Source: Actinoplanes sp. L3-i22 (GTDB taxonomy: Bacteria > Actinomycetota > Actinomycetes > Mycobacteriales > Micromonosporaceae). Taken from it: a stretch of DNA of 64,000 nt. How positions within the stretch are numbered: position 1 is the first letter of the stretch; the number at the start of each line of letters is the position of its first letter. Shown here one piece after another: positions 7,986-16,431 of this stretch. Location: positions 289,001-353,000 of the forward strand of contig NZ_AP024745.1 in NCBI RefSeq assembly GCF_019704555.1, in the 5' to 3' direction. The notes beneath the pieces were generated by a model. It was not told the origin of the DNA, searched no databases, and saw nothing but the letters and a program-made list of their open reading frames with translations. Made by a program: the position numbers and the translations under genes.

Positions 7986-8053
7986 CGAGTGTTGAAGAAA
8001 TGGATGCTGAAGTGACGAGTCGAGAGCCCGCCGTGACCGGGACTCCGCGGTGA
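7982..8053 (+). CDS. Possible 23-residue coupling ORF
   Basis: GTG 7982 overlaps the pilin stop (GTGA) and its own stop at 8051-8053 overlaps the GTG start of the TadE gene (GTGA at 8050). The peptide is VTSVEEMDAE followed by VTSREPAVTGTPR. The segment contains a short direct duplication (GCTGAAGTGACGAG near 7976 and 8009). It could relay ribosomes from the abundant pilin message to tadE. No protein function is claimed. Confidence 0.3.
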   Translation: MTSVEEMDAEVTSREPAVTGTPR

Positions 8054-8400
8054 GACGGCGCCGGCGGCCCGGCCGGGACCGGGGTGCGTTCACCGCCGAA
8101 CTCGCGGCCGGGCTGCCGGCGCTCATGGTGCTGCTCTTCGCCGGGATCGCGGCGGTCTCGGCGGTGGTGGCCAAGGCACAGTGCCTGGACGCTGCCCGGG
8201 AAGCGGCGCTGGCCGAGGCCCGCGGCGAGACCACGGCGGTGGCGTCCCGGGTGGCGCCGGAGGGCGCCGACATCCGGATCAGCGGCGACCGGGAGAGCGT
8301 CACGGCGGTCGTGTCCGTGCGGGTCAGCGTGCTCGGCGGACACCTGCCGGGCATCTCGGTCTCGGCGTCCGCAGTGGCGGCCCGCGAGCCCACCAACTGA
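8050..8400 (+). CDS. tadE: TadE family minor pilin
   Basis: A 116-residue protein from GTG 8050. The basic N-terminus RRRRRPGRDRGAFTAELAAG with a Glu followed by a hydrophobic helix (LPALMVLLFAGIAAVSAVV) is the TadE pseudopilin pattern. The periplasmic part is short. TadE proteins are minor components of the Tad pilus and are processed by a prepilin peptidase, which is not encoded in this window. Confidence 0.82.
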   Translation: MRRRRRPGRDRGAFTAELAAGLPALMVLLFAGIAAVSAVVAKAQCLDAAREAALAEARGETTAVASRVAPEGADIRISGDRESVTAVVSVRVSVLGGHLPGISVSASAVAAREPTN

Positions 8401-8450
8401 GCGGTCGCCGCCGGCGGTCGCGTGAACACTTCGGAGGAGAGGAGGCTGCG

Positions 8451-8804
8451 ATGAGGGCGGGGCACGACCGGGGAGCGGCATCGATTTTCGTGCTGGCGGT
8501 CGGGTTGTTTCTGGTCGCGGGCGGGGTTGCCGGTGCCATGGTGGCGTCCGCCCGGGTGGCTCGGCACGCCGCCCGGAACGCTGCCGACCTGGCCGCGCTG
8601 GCGGCGGCGGGCCGCGCGATCGAGGGAGCCGGGCCGGCGTGTGCGGCGGCTCGGAGGTACGCCGAGGCCAACGGTGCACAACTGACGTCCTGCGAGGTCA
8701 GCGGCCTGGAGGTGATCGTCCGGACGAGGGTGCCGGTCCGCTCGTCGGCGCTGGCCGCCACAGCCGCCGCCCGCGCCGGCCCGGTCACCCCCATCGGCCC
8801 CTGA
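8451..8804 (+). CDS. Rv3654c-like TadE-type secreted protein
   Basis: A 117-residue protein starting at ATG 8451 with a GGAGG site. It begins RAGHDRGAASIFVLAVGLFL, a short basic leader and one hydrophobic helix, then NAADLAALAAA and two Cys. This matches the helicase/secretion-neighbourhood TadE-like family (mycobacterial Rv3654c type). Its position beside a DEAH helicase on the opposite strand is the defining context. It is probably an extracytoplasmic minor pilin-like subunit. Confidence 0.8.
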   Translation: MRAGHDRGAASIFVLAVGLFLVAGGVAGAMVASARVARHAARNAADLAALAAAGRAIEGAGPACAAARRYAEANGAQLTSCEVSGLEVIVRTRVPVRSSALAATAAARAGPVTPIGP

Positions 8805-8940
8805 CACCTTCGCGCCGGGCGCGGGCGCGGGCTCGGGCTCGGGTGATGGGAGTGCGGGGCAGGAAGGGGCTCGGGGCGACCGCGGAAACATTCTGGCCCG
8901 GCTCACGCAGCGAGCCATCGACCCGGGCGAGGTCTGGAGG

Positions 8941-9100
8941 TGCGGGCACGGGGCCGTGGGGCCGCGGGCCGCAGGGCACGGGGCTGCGGTGCGTGGGTCG
9001 CAGGGCGCGGGGCTGCGGTGCGTGGGTCGCAGGGCGCGGGGCTGTGGGGCTGCGGACCGCAGGGCGTGGCGCCGCGGGCTGCGAGGGCGTGCGGCGGCGG
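8941..9100 (+). repeat. Tandem array of 29-30 base units between tadE-like gene and helicase
   Basis: Units begin near 8970, 8999, 9028 and 9058 (CGCAGGGC followed by a GGGGCTGCGG core), with a degenerate copy before them. There are no spacers. With the preceding GC-rich 8805-8940 it fills the space between the convergent secretion and helicase genes. Nothing else is seen there. Confidence 0.85.
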
Positions 9101-9113
9101 GGTGTGGCGGGCT

Positions 9114-11510
9114 CTACTCGGGGATGGCGGCGAGGACTGTGTCCAGGACCTTGACGGCGCCGGGCTTGTCGAGGGGGTTGTTGCCGTTTCCGCACTTGGG
9201 GGACTGGACGCAGGACGGGCAGCCGGTCTCGCAAGCGCACGACGCGATCGCCTCGCGAGTGGCGCGGAGCCATGCCGCGGCGGTGCCGTAGGCGCGTTCG
9301 GCGAAGCCGGCGCCGCCCGGGTGACCGTCGTAGACGAAGACCGTGGGGGTCTCGGTGTCCGGGTGGTTCGCGGTGGACAGACCGCCGATGTCCCACCGGT
9401 CGCACGTCGCGATCAACGGCAGCAGGCCGATGCCGGCGTGCTCGGCGGCGTGCAGCGCACCCGGTACGTCGGCCGCCTCGACGCCGGCCGTGGACAGGGC
9501 CTGCGGCGAGACGGTGAACCAGACCGCGACCGTGCGCAGCTCGCGGACCGGGAGGTCCAGCGGCCGGGTGTCGATCACCTCGCCGCTGCCGAGCCGGCGC
9601 CGCTGGTACGACACGACCTGGCTGGTCACGTCCACGTCGCCGAGGAACAGCCCGACCGGACCGGCGTCGACGTAGGACCGCACCCGCACCACCGACACGT
9701 CCGTCACGTCCCGGGCGTGGGTGGTCCAGTCCGGCTCCTCCTGGTGCACCAGGGCGATCGCGTCGTCCAGGTCCAGCCCGTCGACCAGGTACGTCACGCC
9801 CTGGTGCAGGTAGACCGCGCCCTCGTGCAGCATGACGTGCGACGAACCCTGGTCGACCGTGCCCAGCAGCCGGCCGGTGGCCGCCTCCACCACCTGGACC
9901 GGTGCGCCGCCGGTGCCGCGCAGGTCCACGTCCGGGCGGCCCCGCTCGGTCCAGTACCAGCCGGACGGACGTTTCCGCAGCGCACCCTGCTCGACCAGGG
10001 CCTGGACCGTGGCGCGGGCCTGGTCGCCGCCGAACAGCTCGAGATCAGTTTCGGTCAGCGGGGCTTCGGAGGCGGCGCAGCAGAGTTGCGGGCCGAGGAC
10101 GTACGGGTTCGCCGGGTCCAGCACGGTCGCCTCCACCGGCCGCCCGAACAGCGCCTCCGGGTGGTGCACCAGGTAGGTGTCCAGCGGATCGTCCCGCGCG
10201 ACCAGCACCGCGAGCGCCTCCCCGCCGGCCCGTCCGGCGCGACCGGCCTGCTGCCACAGCGACGCCCGGGTGCCCGGCCAGCCGCAGATCAGCACCGCGT
10301 CCAGCCCGGCCAGGTCGACGCCGAGCTCCAGCGCGTTCGTCGAGGCCAGCCCGAGCAGCTCACCGGAGAGCAGCGCACGTTCGATCGCGCGACGGTCCTC
10401 GCGCAGGTAGCCGCCCCGGTACGCGGCGACCCGCGAGCCGAGTCCGGGCACCGCCTCGTCCAGGGAGCGGCGGGCGATGCTGGCCACCACCTCGGCGCCG
10501 CGCCGGGAGCGGATGAAGGCGAGCGTGCGGGTACCGGCGACGACGGCGTCGGTGAGCAGGTCAGCGGTCTCCCGCAGCGCGGACCGCCGAATCGGCGGCA
10601 TGTTCTCGACATCGAGGCCGGCGGAGGAAGGAGAAGCGGAAAAGGCAGAAGAATTGGGCGTACGGGCGGATGGAACGAACGTCGGCGGCTCAGTCACCTC
10701 GGGTGGGAGCAACGGCGGCTCCCACAGCGCGAACGTCATCGCACCCCGCGGCGAAGCATCCTCGGTCACCGCCGTGACCGGCGCCCCGATCAGCCGCGAC
10801 GCACTCCCGGCCGGATCCCCGGAGGTCGCCGACGCCAGCACGAACGTCGGCGTGCTGCCGTATCGGGCGGCCACCCGCCGCAACCGCCGCAGCACATGCG
10901 ACACGTGCGAGCCGAACACCCCGCGATACGCGTGGCACTCGTCGACCACCACGTAGGACAGCCGCCGGAAGAAGATCGACCAGCGGCTGTGCGCCGGCAG
11001 CAGGGCGTGATGCAGCATGTCCGGGTTGGTCAGCACGAACCGCGAGTACTGCCGGATCCACTCGCGCTCCTCGCGCTGGGTGTCGCCGTCGAGCGTGGCC
11101 GGGCGCACCCCGTCCAGGCCGAGCCGGGTCAGGCTGCGCAACTGGTCGGCGGCGAGCGCCTTGGTCGGCGCGAGGTAGAGCACGGTCGCCTTCGGATCGG
11201 CGGCCAGCCGGGTGAGCGCGGGCAACTGGTACGCCAGCGACTTGCCGGAGGCCGTCCCGGTGGCCAGCACCACGTGGGTGCCCTGCCAGGCGAGGGTCGC
11301 GGCGGTCGCCTGGTGCTCCCACGGCGCGGTGATGCCCTGCTCGACGAGGGCGTCGCGGGCGGCCGGGTCCGCCCACCCGGGCCAGTCCGCGACCCGGCCC
11401 TTCCGGGCGGTGACCTGCTCGATGTGCGTGATCGGGGACTGCGCGGCGGCGCTGCTCCGGGCTCGCAGGCGGTGCAGCAGCTCAGCGGGCCCGAAAGCGG
11501 TGGCAGTCAC
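9114..11510 (-). CDS. DEAD/DEAH-box helicase with DUF1998-type C-terminus
   Basis: A 798-residue superfamily 2 helicase. It has Walker A ATGTASGKS near residue 80, motif II DECH (VVDECHAYRG) near 185, motif III SATS, a helicase C domain with QQAGRAGRAG near 410 and a C-terminal Cys cluster CETGCPSCVQSPKCGNGNNP near 770, as in the Hrq1/YprA-MrfA group. GTG 11510 gives the family length; the frame upstream is only a tandem array. It is convergent with the Tad genes, and the pair is conserved in actinobacteria. It likely acts in DNA repair. A role in secretion is unproven. Confidence 0.88.
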   Translation of the reverse strand: MTATAFGPAELLHRLRARSSAAAQSPITHIEQVTARKGRVADWPGWADPAARDALVEQGITAPWEHQATAATLAWQGTHVVLATGTASGKSLAYQLPALTRLAADPKATVLYLAPTKALAADQLRSLTRLGLDGVRPATLDGDTQREEREWIRQYSRFVLTNPDMLHHALLPAHSRWSIFFRRLSYVVVDECHAYRGVFGSHVSHVLRRLRRVAARYGSTPTFVLASATSGDPAGSASRLIGAPVTAVTEDASPRGAMTFALWEPPLLPPEVTEPPTFVPSARTPNSSAFSASPSSAGLDVENMPPIRRSALRETADLLTDAVVAGTRTLAFIRSRRGAEVVASIARRSLDEAVPGLGSRVAAYRGGYLREDRRAIERALLSGELLGLASTNALELGVDLAGLDAVLICGWPGTRASLWQQAGRAGRAGGEALAVLVARDDPLDTYLVHHPEALFGRPVEATVLDPANPYVLGPQLCCAASEAPLTETDLELFGGDQARATVQALVEQGALRKRPSGWYWTERGRPDVDLRGTGGAPVQVVEAATGRLLGTVDQGSSHVMLHEGAVYLHQGVTYLVDGLDLDDAIALVHQEEPDWTTHARDVTDVSVVRVRSYVDAGPVGLFLGDVDVTSQVVSYQRRRLGSGEVIDTRPLDLPVRELRTVAVWFTVSPQALSTAGVEAADVPGALHAAEHAGIGLLPLIATCDRWDIGGLSTANHPDTETPTVFVYDGHPGGAGFAERAYGTAAAWLRATREAIASCACETGCPSCVQSPKCGNGNNPLDKPGAVKVLDTVLAAIPE

Positions 11511-11530
11511 GCCAAGCACTCTGACACCAC

Positions 11531-11680
11531 GAGCCCACCCAGCCCAAACGAGGAACGCCACGAGCCCACCCGGCCCAAACGAGGAACGCCGCGAGCCCAC
11601 CGAGCCCAAACGAGGAACGCCGCGAGCCACCGAGCCCGAACGAGCAACATGACGAGCCTGAACGAGCAACCCGACGAGCG
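11531..11680 (+). repeat. Tandem array of about 31-base units before the helicase start
   Basis: Units start at 11531, 11562, 11593, 11624 and about 11654 (GAGCCCACC with AAACGAGGAACGCC), decaying to the right. There are no spacers. It sits within 21 bases of the helicase start codon, so any helicase promoter lies in or beyond it. Confidence 0.85.
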
Positions 11681-11858
11681 CACCGAGCCAAACGACGGCA
11701 CCGCGAGGAACACTCGGCGGGGCTGCGAAACCCAACCGCGATTCCGAAACTGGACAACGGGATGATGGAAGGCCCAAACGGGTAGGACGGTGGGTGCCAC
11801 GCGTCGCCCGCCACCGGTCGGTGGTTAGATTCGCGGGGGAGATCAGGGAGGAGGACCG
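11681..11858 (+). promoter_or_regulatory. Leader of bldG with likely promoter elements
   Basis: A CCACC-GGTC-GGTGG inverted repeat at 11811-11824 abuts TTAGAT (11824-11829), a possible -10 element. GGGAGGAGGA before 11859 is a strong ribosome-binding site. No gene is seen in 11681-11810. Confidence 0.4.
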
Positions 11859-12215
11859 ATGGAGCTGTCGCTGGCGACCCGGACCGTCGCTGAGCACACG
11901 GTGCTCGAAGTCGGTGGCGAGGTCGACGTTTACACCGCTCCCCGGCTGCGTGAGCGCCTGATCGAGCTGGTCGACGCCGGTGCGCGGGACGTGGTGGTCG
12001 ATCTGGAGCGGGTCGAGTTCCTCGACTCGACCGGGCTCGGCGTGCTCGTCGGCGCGCTGAAACGGCTGCGGACCGCGCAGGGGACCTTCGGCTTGGTCTG
12101 TGCCAAGGAGCCCCTTCTCAAGATTTTCCGGATCACCGCGCTGGATCAGGTTTTCCCGATCTTCCCGACCGTCGAGGCTGCCACGAAACGCGACGGCAGC
12201 GGTCCAGCTTCGTGA
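11859..12215 (+). CDS. bldG: BldG-like anti-sigma factor antagonist
   Basis: A 118-residue STAS protein. The start [20 protein letters not shown], the [14 protein letters not shown] stretch, the phosphorylation site [12 protein letters not shown] (Ser near residue 57) and the [16 protein letters not shown] segment match streptomycete BldG closely as recalled. Here it is followed, as in Streptomyces, by an anti-sigma gene and hppA. It would release sigma factors by binding the anti-sigma protein when unphosphorylated and is needed for differentiation in Streptomyces. It overlaps the next gene by 4 bases. Confidence 0.9.
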   Translation: MELSLATRTVAEHTVLEVGGEVDVYTAPRLRERLIELVDAGARDVVVDLERVEFLDSTGLGVLVGALKRLRTAQGTFGLVCAKEPLLKIFRITALDQVFPIFPTVEAATKRDGSGPAS

Positions 12216-12652
12216 TGGCCACGGTTCGGCTGTCCTTCTCGCCGGCGCCGGTGCACGTTCGCACCGCCCGCCTGGTCGGTGTGGCGGTCGCCCGGCGGGC
12301 CGGGGTCGACGAGGCGCTGCTGGACGAGGTGCGCCTGGCGATCGGCGAGGCCTGCACCCGGGCGGTCGCCCTGCACCGGCAGTACGGTCTGACCGATCTT
12401 GTCACGGTTGAGATGTCGGATTCCGGTTCGTACACCGTCCGGGTCATCGACCATGCCCCGATCGAGGCCAGCATCGGCCTGACCAAGCTGCCACCGGACG
12501 AGTTGTCCTCCGAGTCGCTCACCGAGGACGATCTGACGACCGGTGTCGGTTTCGCCCTGCTCGCCGGCTTCGTCGACGACCTCCAGGTGCGCCCGGTCGA
12601 AGACGGCCCAGGCACCGAGGTCTGCATGGTCTGGCCCGTCACCCGCCGCTAA
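12212..12652 (+). CDS. RsbW/ApgA-like anti-sigma factor (HATPase fold)
   Basis: A 146-residue protein coupled to bldG. GTG 12212 or ATG 12215 are both possible. The fold is the GHKL type, with N-box region [14 protein letters not shown] near residue 50 and G-box [15 protein letters not shown] near 115. In active RsbW-type kinases the N-box has Asn where this protein has Arg (EACTRA instead of EACTNA), so Mg-ATP binding and kinase activity may be impaired. By context it is the partner of BldG, equivalent to SCO3548. The target sigma factor is not identified. Confidence 0.85.
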   Translation: MMATVRLSFSPAPVHVRTARLVGVAVARRAGVDEALLDEVRLAIGEACTRAVALHRQYGLTDLVTVEMSDSGSYTVRVIDHAPIEASIGLTKLPPDELSSESLTEDDLTTGVGFALLAGFVDDLQVRPVEDGPGTEVCMVWPVTRR

Positions 12653-12848
12653 ACCCCCATAAAAGCGGAAAAATCCCCCTGGGTACGGCGGTAGCCCACG
12701 CCCCGCACCCACCCAGCCGCGAACCAGCGGCCGCCCCCGCGACCTGGGCCCACGCACACCCCCTGGCCCTGCCCTGCCCGGTGTTCACCCCCGTTTCAGG
12801 GTTTTTCGGGCGCCGAAGGCGGCCTTTAATGCCCGCCGGGACCGCGAA
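12653..12848. other. Intergenic stretch without a recognisable gene
   Basis: No coding signal or strong hairpin was found. It separates the anti-sigma gene from repeat copy 2. Confidence 0.5.
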
Positions 12849-13014
12849 GCGCGGCTGGGCCGGAAGTCGCCGCCGGCTTGCGCGGGTCCTTTTAAACCGC
12901 AACCCCCCACGGACATCGCCCTGGAGGGTTTTGCGTTCTGGGCGCCCCGCGCCCTGCAAAGCCCGCAAGGGTCCCCGCGGGAGCGACGATCTGTACCCCG
13001 GCGGACCGAGGCAA
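12849..13014 (-). repeat. Dispersed non-coding repeat, copy 2
   Basis: Reverse-oriented copy of the element at 1478-1610 and 28467-28634. The core is 12884-13014, and similarity with copy 3 continues to about 12849 (GCCCAGCCGCGC on the minus strand). It lies between two genes of the same direction, upstream of the hppA promoter. Confidence 0.85.
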
Positions 13015-13230
13015 AAAAGATCTTCAGGGTGAAAGCCCGCCCCCAGCGGCGCGCGAGCAAAGATGATCTCCCACTTCGCCCCTATCCTCAATTCCGGCAT
13101 TTCGCCAAATTTCCGAATGGTTGTGCGAGGCCGTGGCCCACCAGGCAAAAGATCAACCGCTCCGGATGCCCCAGCCGGGCGCCTGGCTAACACAGCGGTG
13201 AACATCATCGCGACACGGCCGGGTCGCCGT

Positions 13231-13258
13231 GTGACGATCGCCACGCGGGACCTATACA
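13231..13258 (+). promoter_or_regulatory. Likely hppA promoter
   Basis: GTGACG (13231-13236) and TATACA (13253-13258) are separated by 16 bases, a fair match to a vegetative actinobacterial promoter. Transcription would start near 13265 and give a leader of about 120 bases containing two strong inverted repeats. Confidence 0.5.
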
Positions 13259-13283
13259 GTACGCGAGTTGTCAGCTACTCGCT

Positions 13284-13332
13284 GGACCCGCGGCCGCGGG
13301 TCCGGTCGTTGTTCCCCGGCTCCCCGGGGAAC
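13284..13332 (+). promoter_or_regulatory. Two strong inverted repeats in the hppA leader
   Basis: A perfect 20-base palindrome (GGACCCGCGG and its complement, 13284-13303) is followed by a 9-base stem with a 4-base loop (GTTCCCCGG / CCGGGGAAC, 13311-13332). Together they could form an RNA control structure or a protein site before the AGGAGG at 13377. No U-run follows, so simple termination is less likely. Confidence 0.5.
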
Positions 13333-13388
13333 GCGCTCGGTGGTCTCGTCCGCCGCCGGGTGCGGTCGGTGTGTGTAGGAGGACATTG

Positions 13389-15791
13389 ATGTCCGGGACC
13401 TCACTAAACCTCGCCGCCGAAGGCGGCGGAGTGTCCCTCAGCGGATCCAACGTCGTATTCGTCATCGTCGCTCTGGTGTTCGCCCTGATCGCGCTGGGCT
13501 TCGCCGCGATGTTCGTCCAGTCGGTGCTGCGCGCCGGCCGGGGCACCAAGAGCATGCAGGAGATCGCCGGCGCCGTGCAGGAAGGCGCGTCGGCCTATCT
13601 CTTCCGGCAGTTCAAGACGCTCGCCGTGTTCGTGGTGATCGCGGTCGTGCTGCTGTTCCTGTTGCCGGTGCACGACACCGACAACGAGACCTGGGTGAAG
13701 ATCGGAAGATCGCTCTTCTTCATCGTCGGAGCGGTGTTCAGCTCGTTCATCGGCGGCGCCGGTATGGCTCTGGCGACGCGCGCCAACCTCCGGGTGGCCG
13801 CGGCGGCGGGTGAGCCCGGCGGTCGCGAGACCGCGATGGGCATCGCCTTCCGCACCGGCGGTGTGGTCGGCTTCCTCACCGTGGGTCTGGGACTGTTCGG
13901 CGGCGCCCTGGTGGTGCTGATCTTCACCACCGACGCACCGACCGTGCTGGAGGGCTTCGGCTTCGGCGCCGCGCTGCTCGCGATGTTCATGCGGGTCGGC
14001 GGCGGCATCTTCACCAAGGCCGCGGATGTCGGCGCCGACCTGGTCGGCAAGGTCGAGCAGGGCATTCCGGAGGACGACCCGCGCAACCCGGCGACGATCG
14101 CCGACAACGTGGGCGACAACGTCGGCGACTGTGCCGGCATGGCCGCCGACCTGTTCGAGTCGTACGCGGTGACCCTGGTCGCCGCCCTGATCCTGGGCCA
14201 GGTCGCGTTCGGCCAGGACGGCCTGATCTTCCCGCTGATCGTCTCCACGATCGGTGTGGTGATCGCGATCCTGGGCGTCTTCATCACCCGGCTGCGCCCG
14301 TCCGACCGCAACGGCCTGACCGCGATCAACCGGGCGTTCTACATCTCCGCCGTGGTGTCGGCGGTCGCGGTGGCCGTGGTCACCTTCCTCTACCTGCCGG
14401 ACACCTTCGCCGGGTTCGGCGACGCGGGGATCGACAAGGGCGTGATCGCCAGCGGGCAGAACCCGCAGTTCGTGGCGATCGGCGCGGTGGTCATCGGGAT
14501 CGTGCTGGCCGCCGCCATCCAGGCGCTGACCGGCTACTTCACCGAGACCAACAAGCGTCCGGTGCAGGACATCGGCAAGTCGTCGGCGACCGGCGCGGCG
14601 ACCGTGGTGCTGGCCGGCATCAGCGTCGGCCTGGAGTCCGCGGTCTACTCGGCGCTGCTGATCGGCGCCGGCGTGTACGGCGCGTTCCTGCTCGGCGGCA
14701 CGTCGCTGACCCTGTCGCTGTTCGCGGTGGCGCTGGCCGGCACCGGCCTGCTCACCACGGTCGGCGTCATCGTCGCGATGGACACGTTCGGCCCGATCTC
14801 GGACAACGCGCAGGGCATCGCGGAGATGTCCGGTGACGTCGACGAGAAGGGCGCGCAGATCCTGACCGAGCTCGACGCGGTGGGCAACACCACCAAGGCG
14901 ATCACCAAGGGCATCGCGATCGCGACGGCCGTGCTGGCCGCCACGGCGCTGTTCGGGTCGTACACGAACAGCCTGGTCAGCTCGCTGACCGACGCCAAGG
15001 TCGCGGATGTGCAGGGCGAGATCTACCAGCTGCTGAACATCGCGAACCCGCGCAGCCTGGTCGGCCTGCTGATCGGCGCGGCGGTGGTGTTCCTCTTCTC
15101 CGGTCTGGCGATCAACGCGGTGTCCCGCTCGGCGGGCGCGGTGGTCATGGAGGTGCGCCGGCAGTTCCGGGAGCACCCCGGGATCATGGACCGCACCGAG
15201 CGGCCGGAGTACGGCCGGGTCGTCGACATCTGCACCCGGGACGCGCAGCGCGAGCTGCTCACACCCGGTCTGCTGGCGATCCTGGCGCCGATCGCGGTCG
15301 GTTTCGGACTGGGCGCGGGCGCGCTGGCGGCGTACCTGGCCGGCGCGATCGGCACCGGCACGCTGATGGCGGTCTTCCTGGCCAACTCCGGTGGGGCCTG
15401 GGACAACGCCAAGAAGCTGGTCGAGGACGGCGCCTACGGTGGCAAGGGCTCCGAGGCGCACGCGGCCACGGTCATCGGCGACACCGTCGGTGACCCGTTC
15501 AAGGACACCGCCGGCCCGGCCATCAACCCGCTGCTCAAGGTGATGAACCTGGTCTCGCTGCTGATCGCCCCGGCCGTCGTGACCTGGAGCATCGGCGCCG
15601 ACGCGAACACCCCGTTGCGGGTGACCATCGCGCTGGTGGCGTTCGCGATCGTGGCCGCCGCGGTGGTCTGGAGCAAGAGCAAGGCGATCTCGATGGGCGA
15701 CGATCCGACGGAGGCGGCCGCGGCCGGCGCCTCGGACACCGCCCGTGCCGCGCAGGAGGAACAGGCGCGGATCAAGGACAACGTGGGCTGA
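13389..15791 (+). CDS. hppA: Membrane proton-translocating pyrophosphatase
   Basis: An 800-residue integral membrane pump coupling pyrophosphate hydrolysis to H+ export, with about 16 membrane helices. The substrate site has the GADLVGKVE motif (near residue 218), the DDPRNPATIADNVGDNVGD acidic stretch and a C-terminal NSGGAWDNAKK. GNTTKAITKG carries Lys at the position that distinguishes K+-independent enzymes, which have Lys instead of Ala. ATG 13389 follows an AGGAGG site. The position after bldG and its anti-sigma partner is conserved in Streptomyces. Confidence 0.95.
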   Translation: MSGTSLNLAAEGGGVSLSGSNVVFVIVALVFALIALGFAAMFVQSVLRAGRGTKSMQEIAGAVQEGASAYLFRQFKTLAVFVVIAVVLLFLLPVHDTDNETWVKIGRSLFFIVGAVFSSFIGGAGMALATRANLRVAAAAGEPGGRETAMGIAFRTGGVVGFLTVGLGLFGGALVVLIFTTDAPTVLEGFGFGAALLAMFMRVGGGIFTKAADVGADLVGKVEQGIPEDDPRNPATIADNVGDNVGDCAGMAADLFESYAVTLVAALILGQVAFGQDGLIFPLIVSTIGVVIAILGVFITRLRPSDRNGLTAINRAFYISAVVSAVAVAVVTFLYLPDTFAGFGDAGIDKGVIASGQNPQFVAIGAVVIGIVLAAAIQALTGYFTETNKRPVQDIGKSSATGAATVVLAGISVGLESAVYSALLIGAGVYGAFLLGGTSLTLSLFAVALAGTGLLTTVGVIVAMDTFGPISDNAQGIAEMSGDVDEKGAQILTELDAVGNTTKAITKGIAIATAVLAATALFGSYTNSLVSSLTDAKVADVQGEIYQLLNIANPRSLVGLLIGAAVVFLFSGLAINAVSRSAGAVVMEVRRQFREHPGIMDRTERPEYGRVVDICTRDAQRELLTPGLLAILAPIAVGFGLGAGALAAYLAGAIGTGTLMAVFLANSGGAWDNAKKLVEDGAYGGKGSEAHAATVIGDTVGDPFKDTAGPAINPLLKVMNLVSLLIAPAVVTWSIGADANTPLRVTIALVAFAIVAAAVVWSKSKAISMGDDPTEAAAAGASDTARAAQEEQARIKDNVG

Positions 15792-15808
15792 GTCCCGCTC
15801 TGTCCACG

Positions 15809-15839
15809 ACGGGCGCCCGGCGACGAGCCGGGCGCCCGT
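15809..15839 (+). terminator. Terminator of hppA
   Basis: A perfect 13-base stem (ACGGGCGCCCGGC and complement) with a 5-base loop is followed by TCGTTTG. It lies 18 bases after the hppA stop. Confidence 0.85.
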
Positions 15840-15884
15840 TCGTTTGCCACCTATCGAGGCGTGTGGAGTGTCCGGCGGAAGCCG

Positions 15885-15890
15885 TACGCT
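15885..15890 (+). promoter_or_regulatory. -10 element of a likely leaderless transcript
   Basis: TACGCT ends 6 bases before ATG 15897 and no ribosome-binding site is present, the typical layout of an actinobacterial leaderless gene. Confidence 0.5.
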
Positions 15891-15896
15891 GCTCCC

Positions 15897-16427
15897 ATGC
15901 GCGCGGTCCGAACGATCTCCCTCGCTCTTGTCCTCGTGCTCGCCGTTCCGCTGGCCGCCTGTTCCTCCGGGCACAATGCCGAGGCCTGGGCCGCGTCGGT
16001 GTGCACCGCGCTGGCCCCCTGGCGCAGTGAGATCAGCACCCTGACCACCCGCACCCAGCAGCAGATGACCACGCGGACCACGCCCGGTCAGGCGAAGGAG
16101 AATCTGGCCCGGCTCTTCGACGGCGCCCGCACCTCGAGCGAGACGGCCCGGGCCGGTGTCGAGCGGGCCGGCGTGCCCGATGTCGACGACGGCAAGCGGA
16201 TCGCCGCCGCGTTCGTCGGCTCGCTGGCCGGCATGCGGGACGCCTACGGGACCGCGCACGACGGCATCGAGTCGCTGGCCACCGCGCCGTCCAGCGCGTT
16301 CTACACCGAGGTCGGCAAGGTCGTCGACCGGCTCAACACGGAGTATGAGAAGAGTGGCCTGGACACCTCCCGGCTCGACTCGGTCGAGCTGAAGGACGCC
16401 TTCGAGTCCCTGCCCGAATGCCAGTGA
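15897..16427 (+). CDS. Secreted lipoprotein of unknown function
   Basis: A 176-residue protein with signal sequence RAVRTISLALVLVLAVPL and lipobox LAAC at residues about 19-22, so lipidation at the Cys and anchoring on the outer face of the membrane is expected. The mature part is mainly helical, with a C-terminal Cys (LPECQ). No known domain was recognised. A start at 15861 is open but would put residues before the signal; ATG 15897 fits the signal and the -10 element. It may be co-transcribed with the next gene, 4 bases away. Confidence 0.8.
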   Translation: MRAVRTISLALVLVLAVPLAACSSGHNAEAWAASVCTALAPWRSEISTLTTRTQQQMTTRTTPGQAKENLARLFDGARTSSETARAGVERAGVPDVDDGKRIAAAFVGSLAGMRDAYGTAHDGIESLATAPSSAFYTEVGKVVDRLNTEYEKSGLDTSRLDSVELKDAFESLPECQ

Positions 16428-16431
16428 TGCG

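Noticed and set aside
7449..9100. Regular 29-32 base repeats resembling a CRISPR array
   Set aside because: Units are contiguous with no unique spacers, and no cas gene is present.
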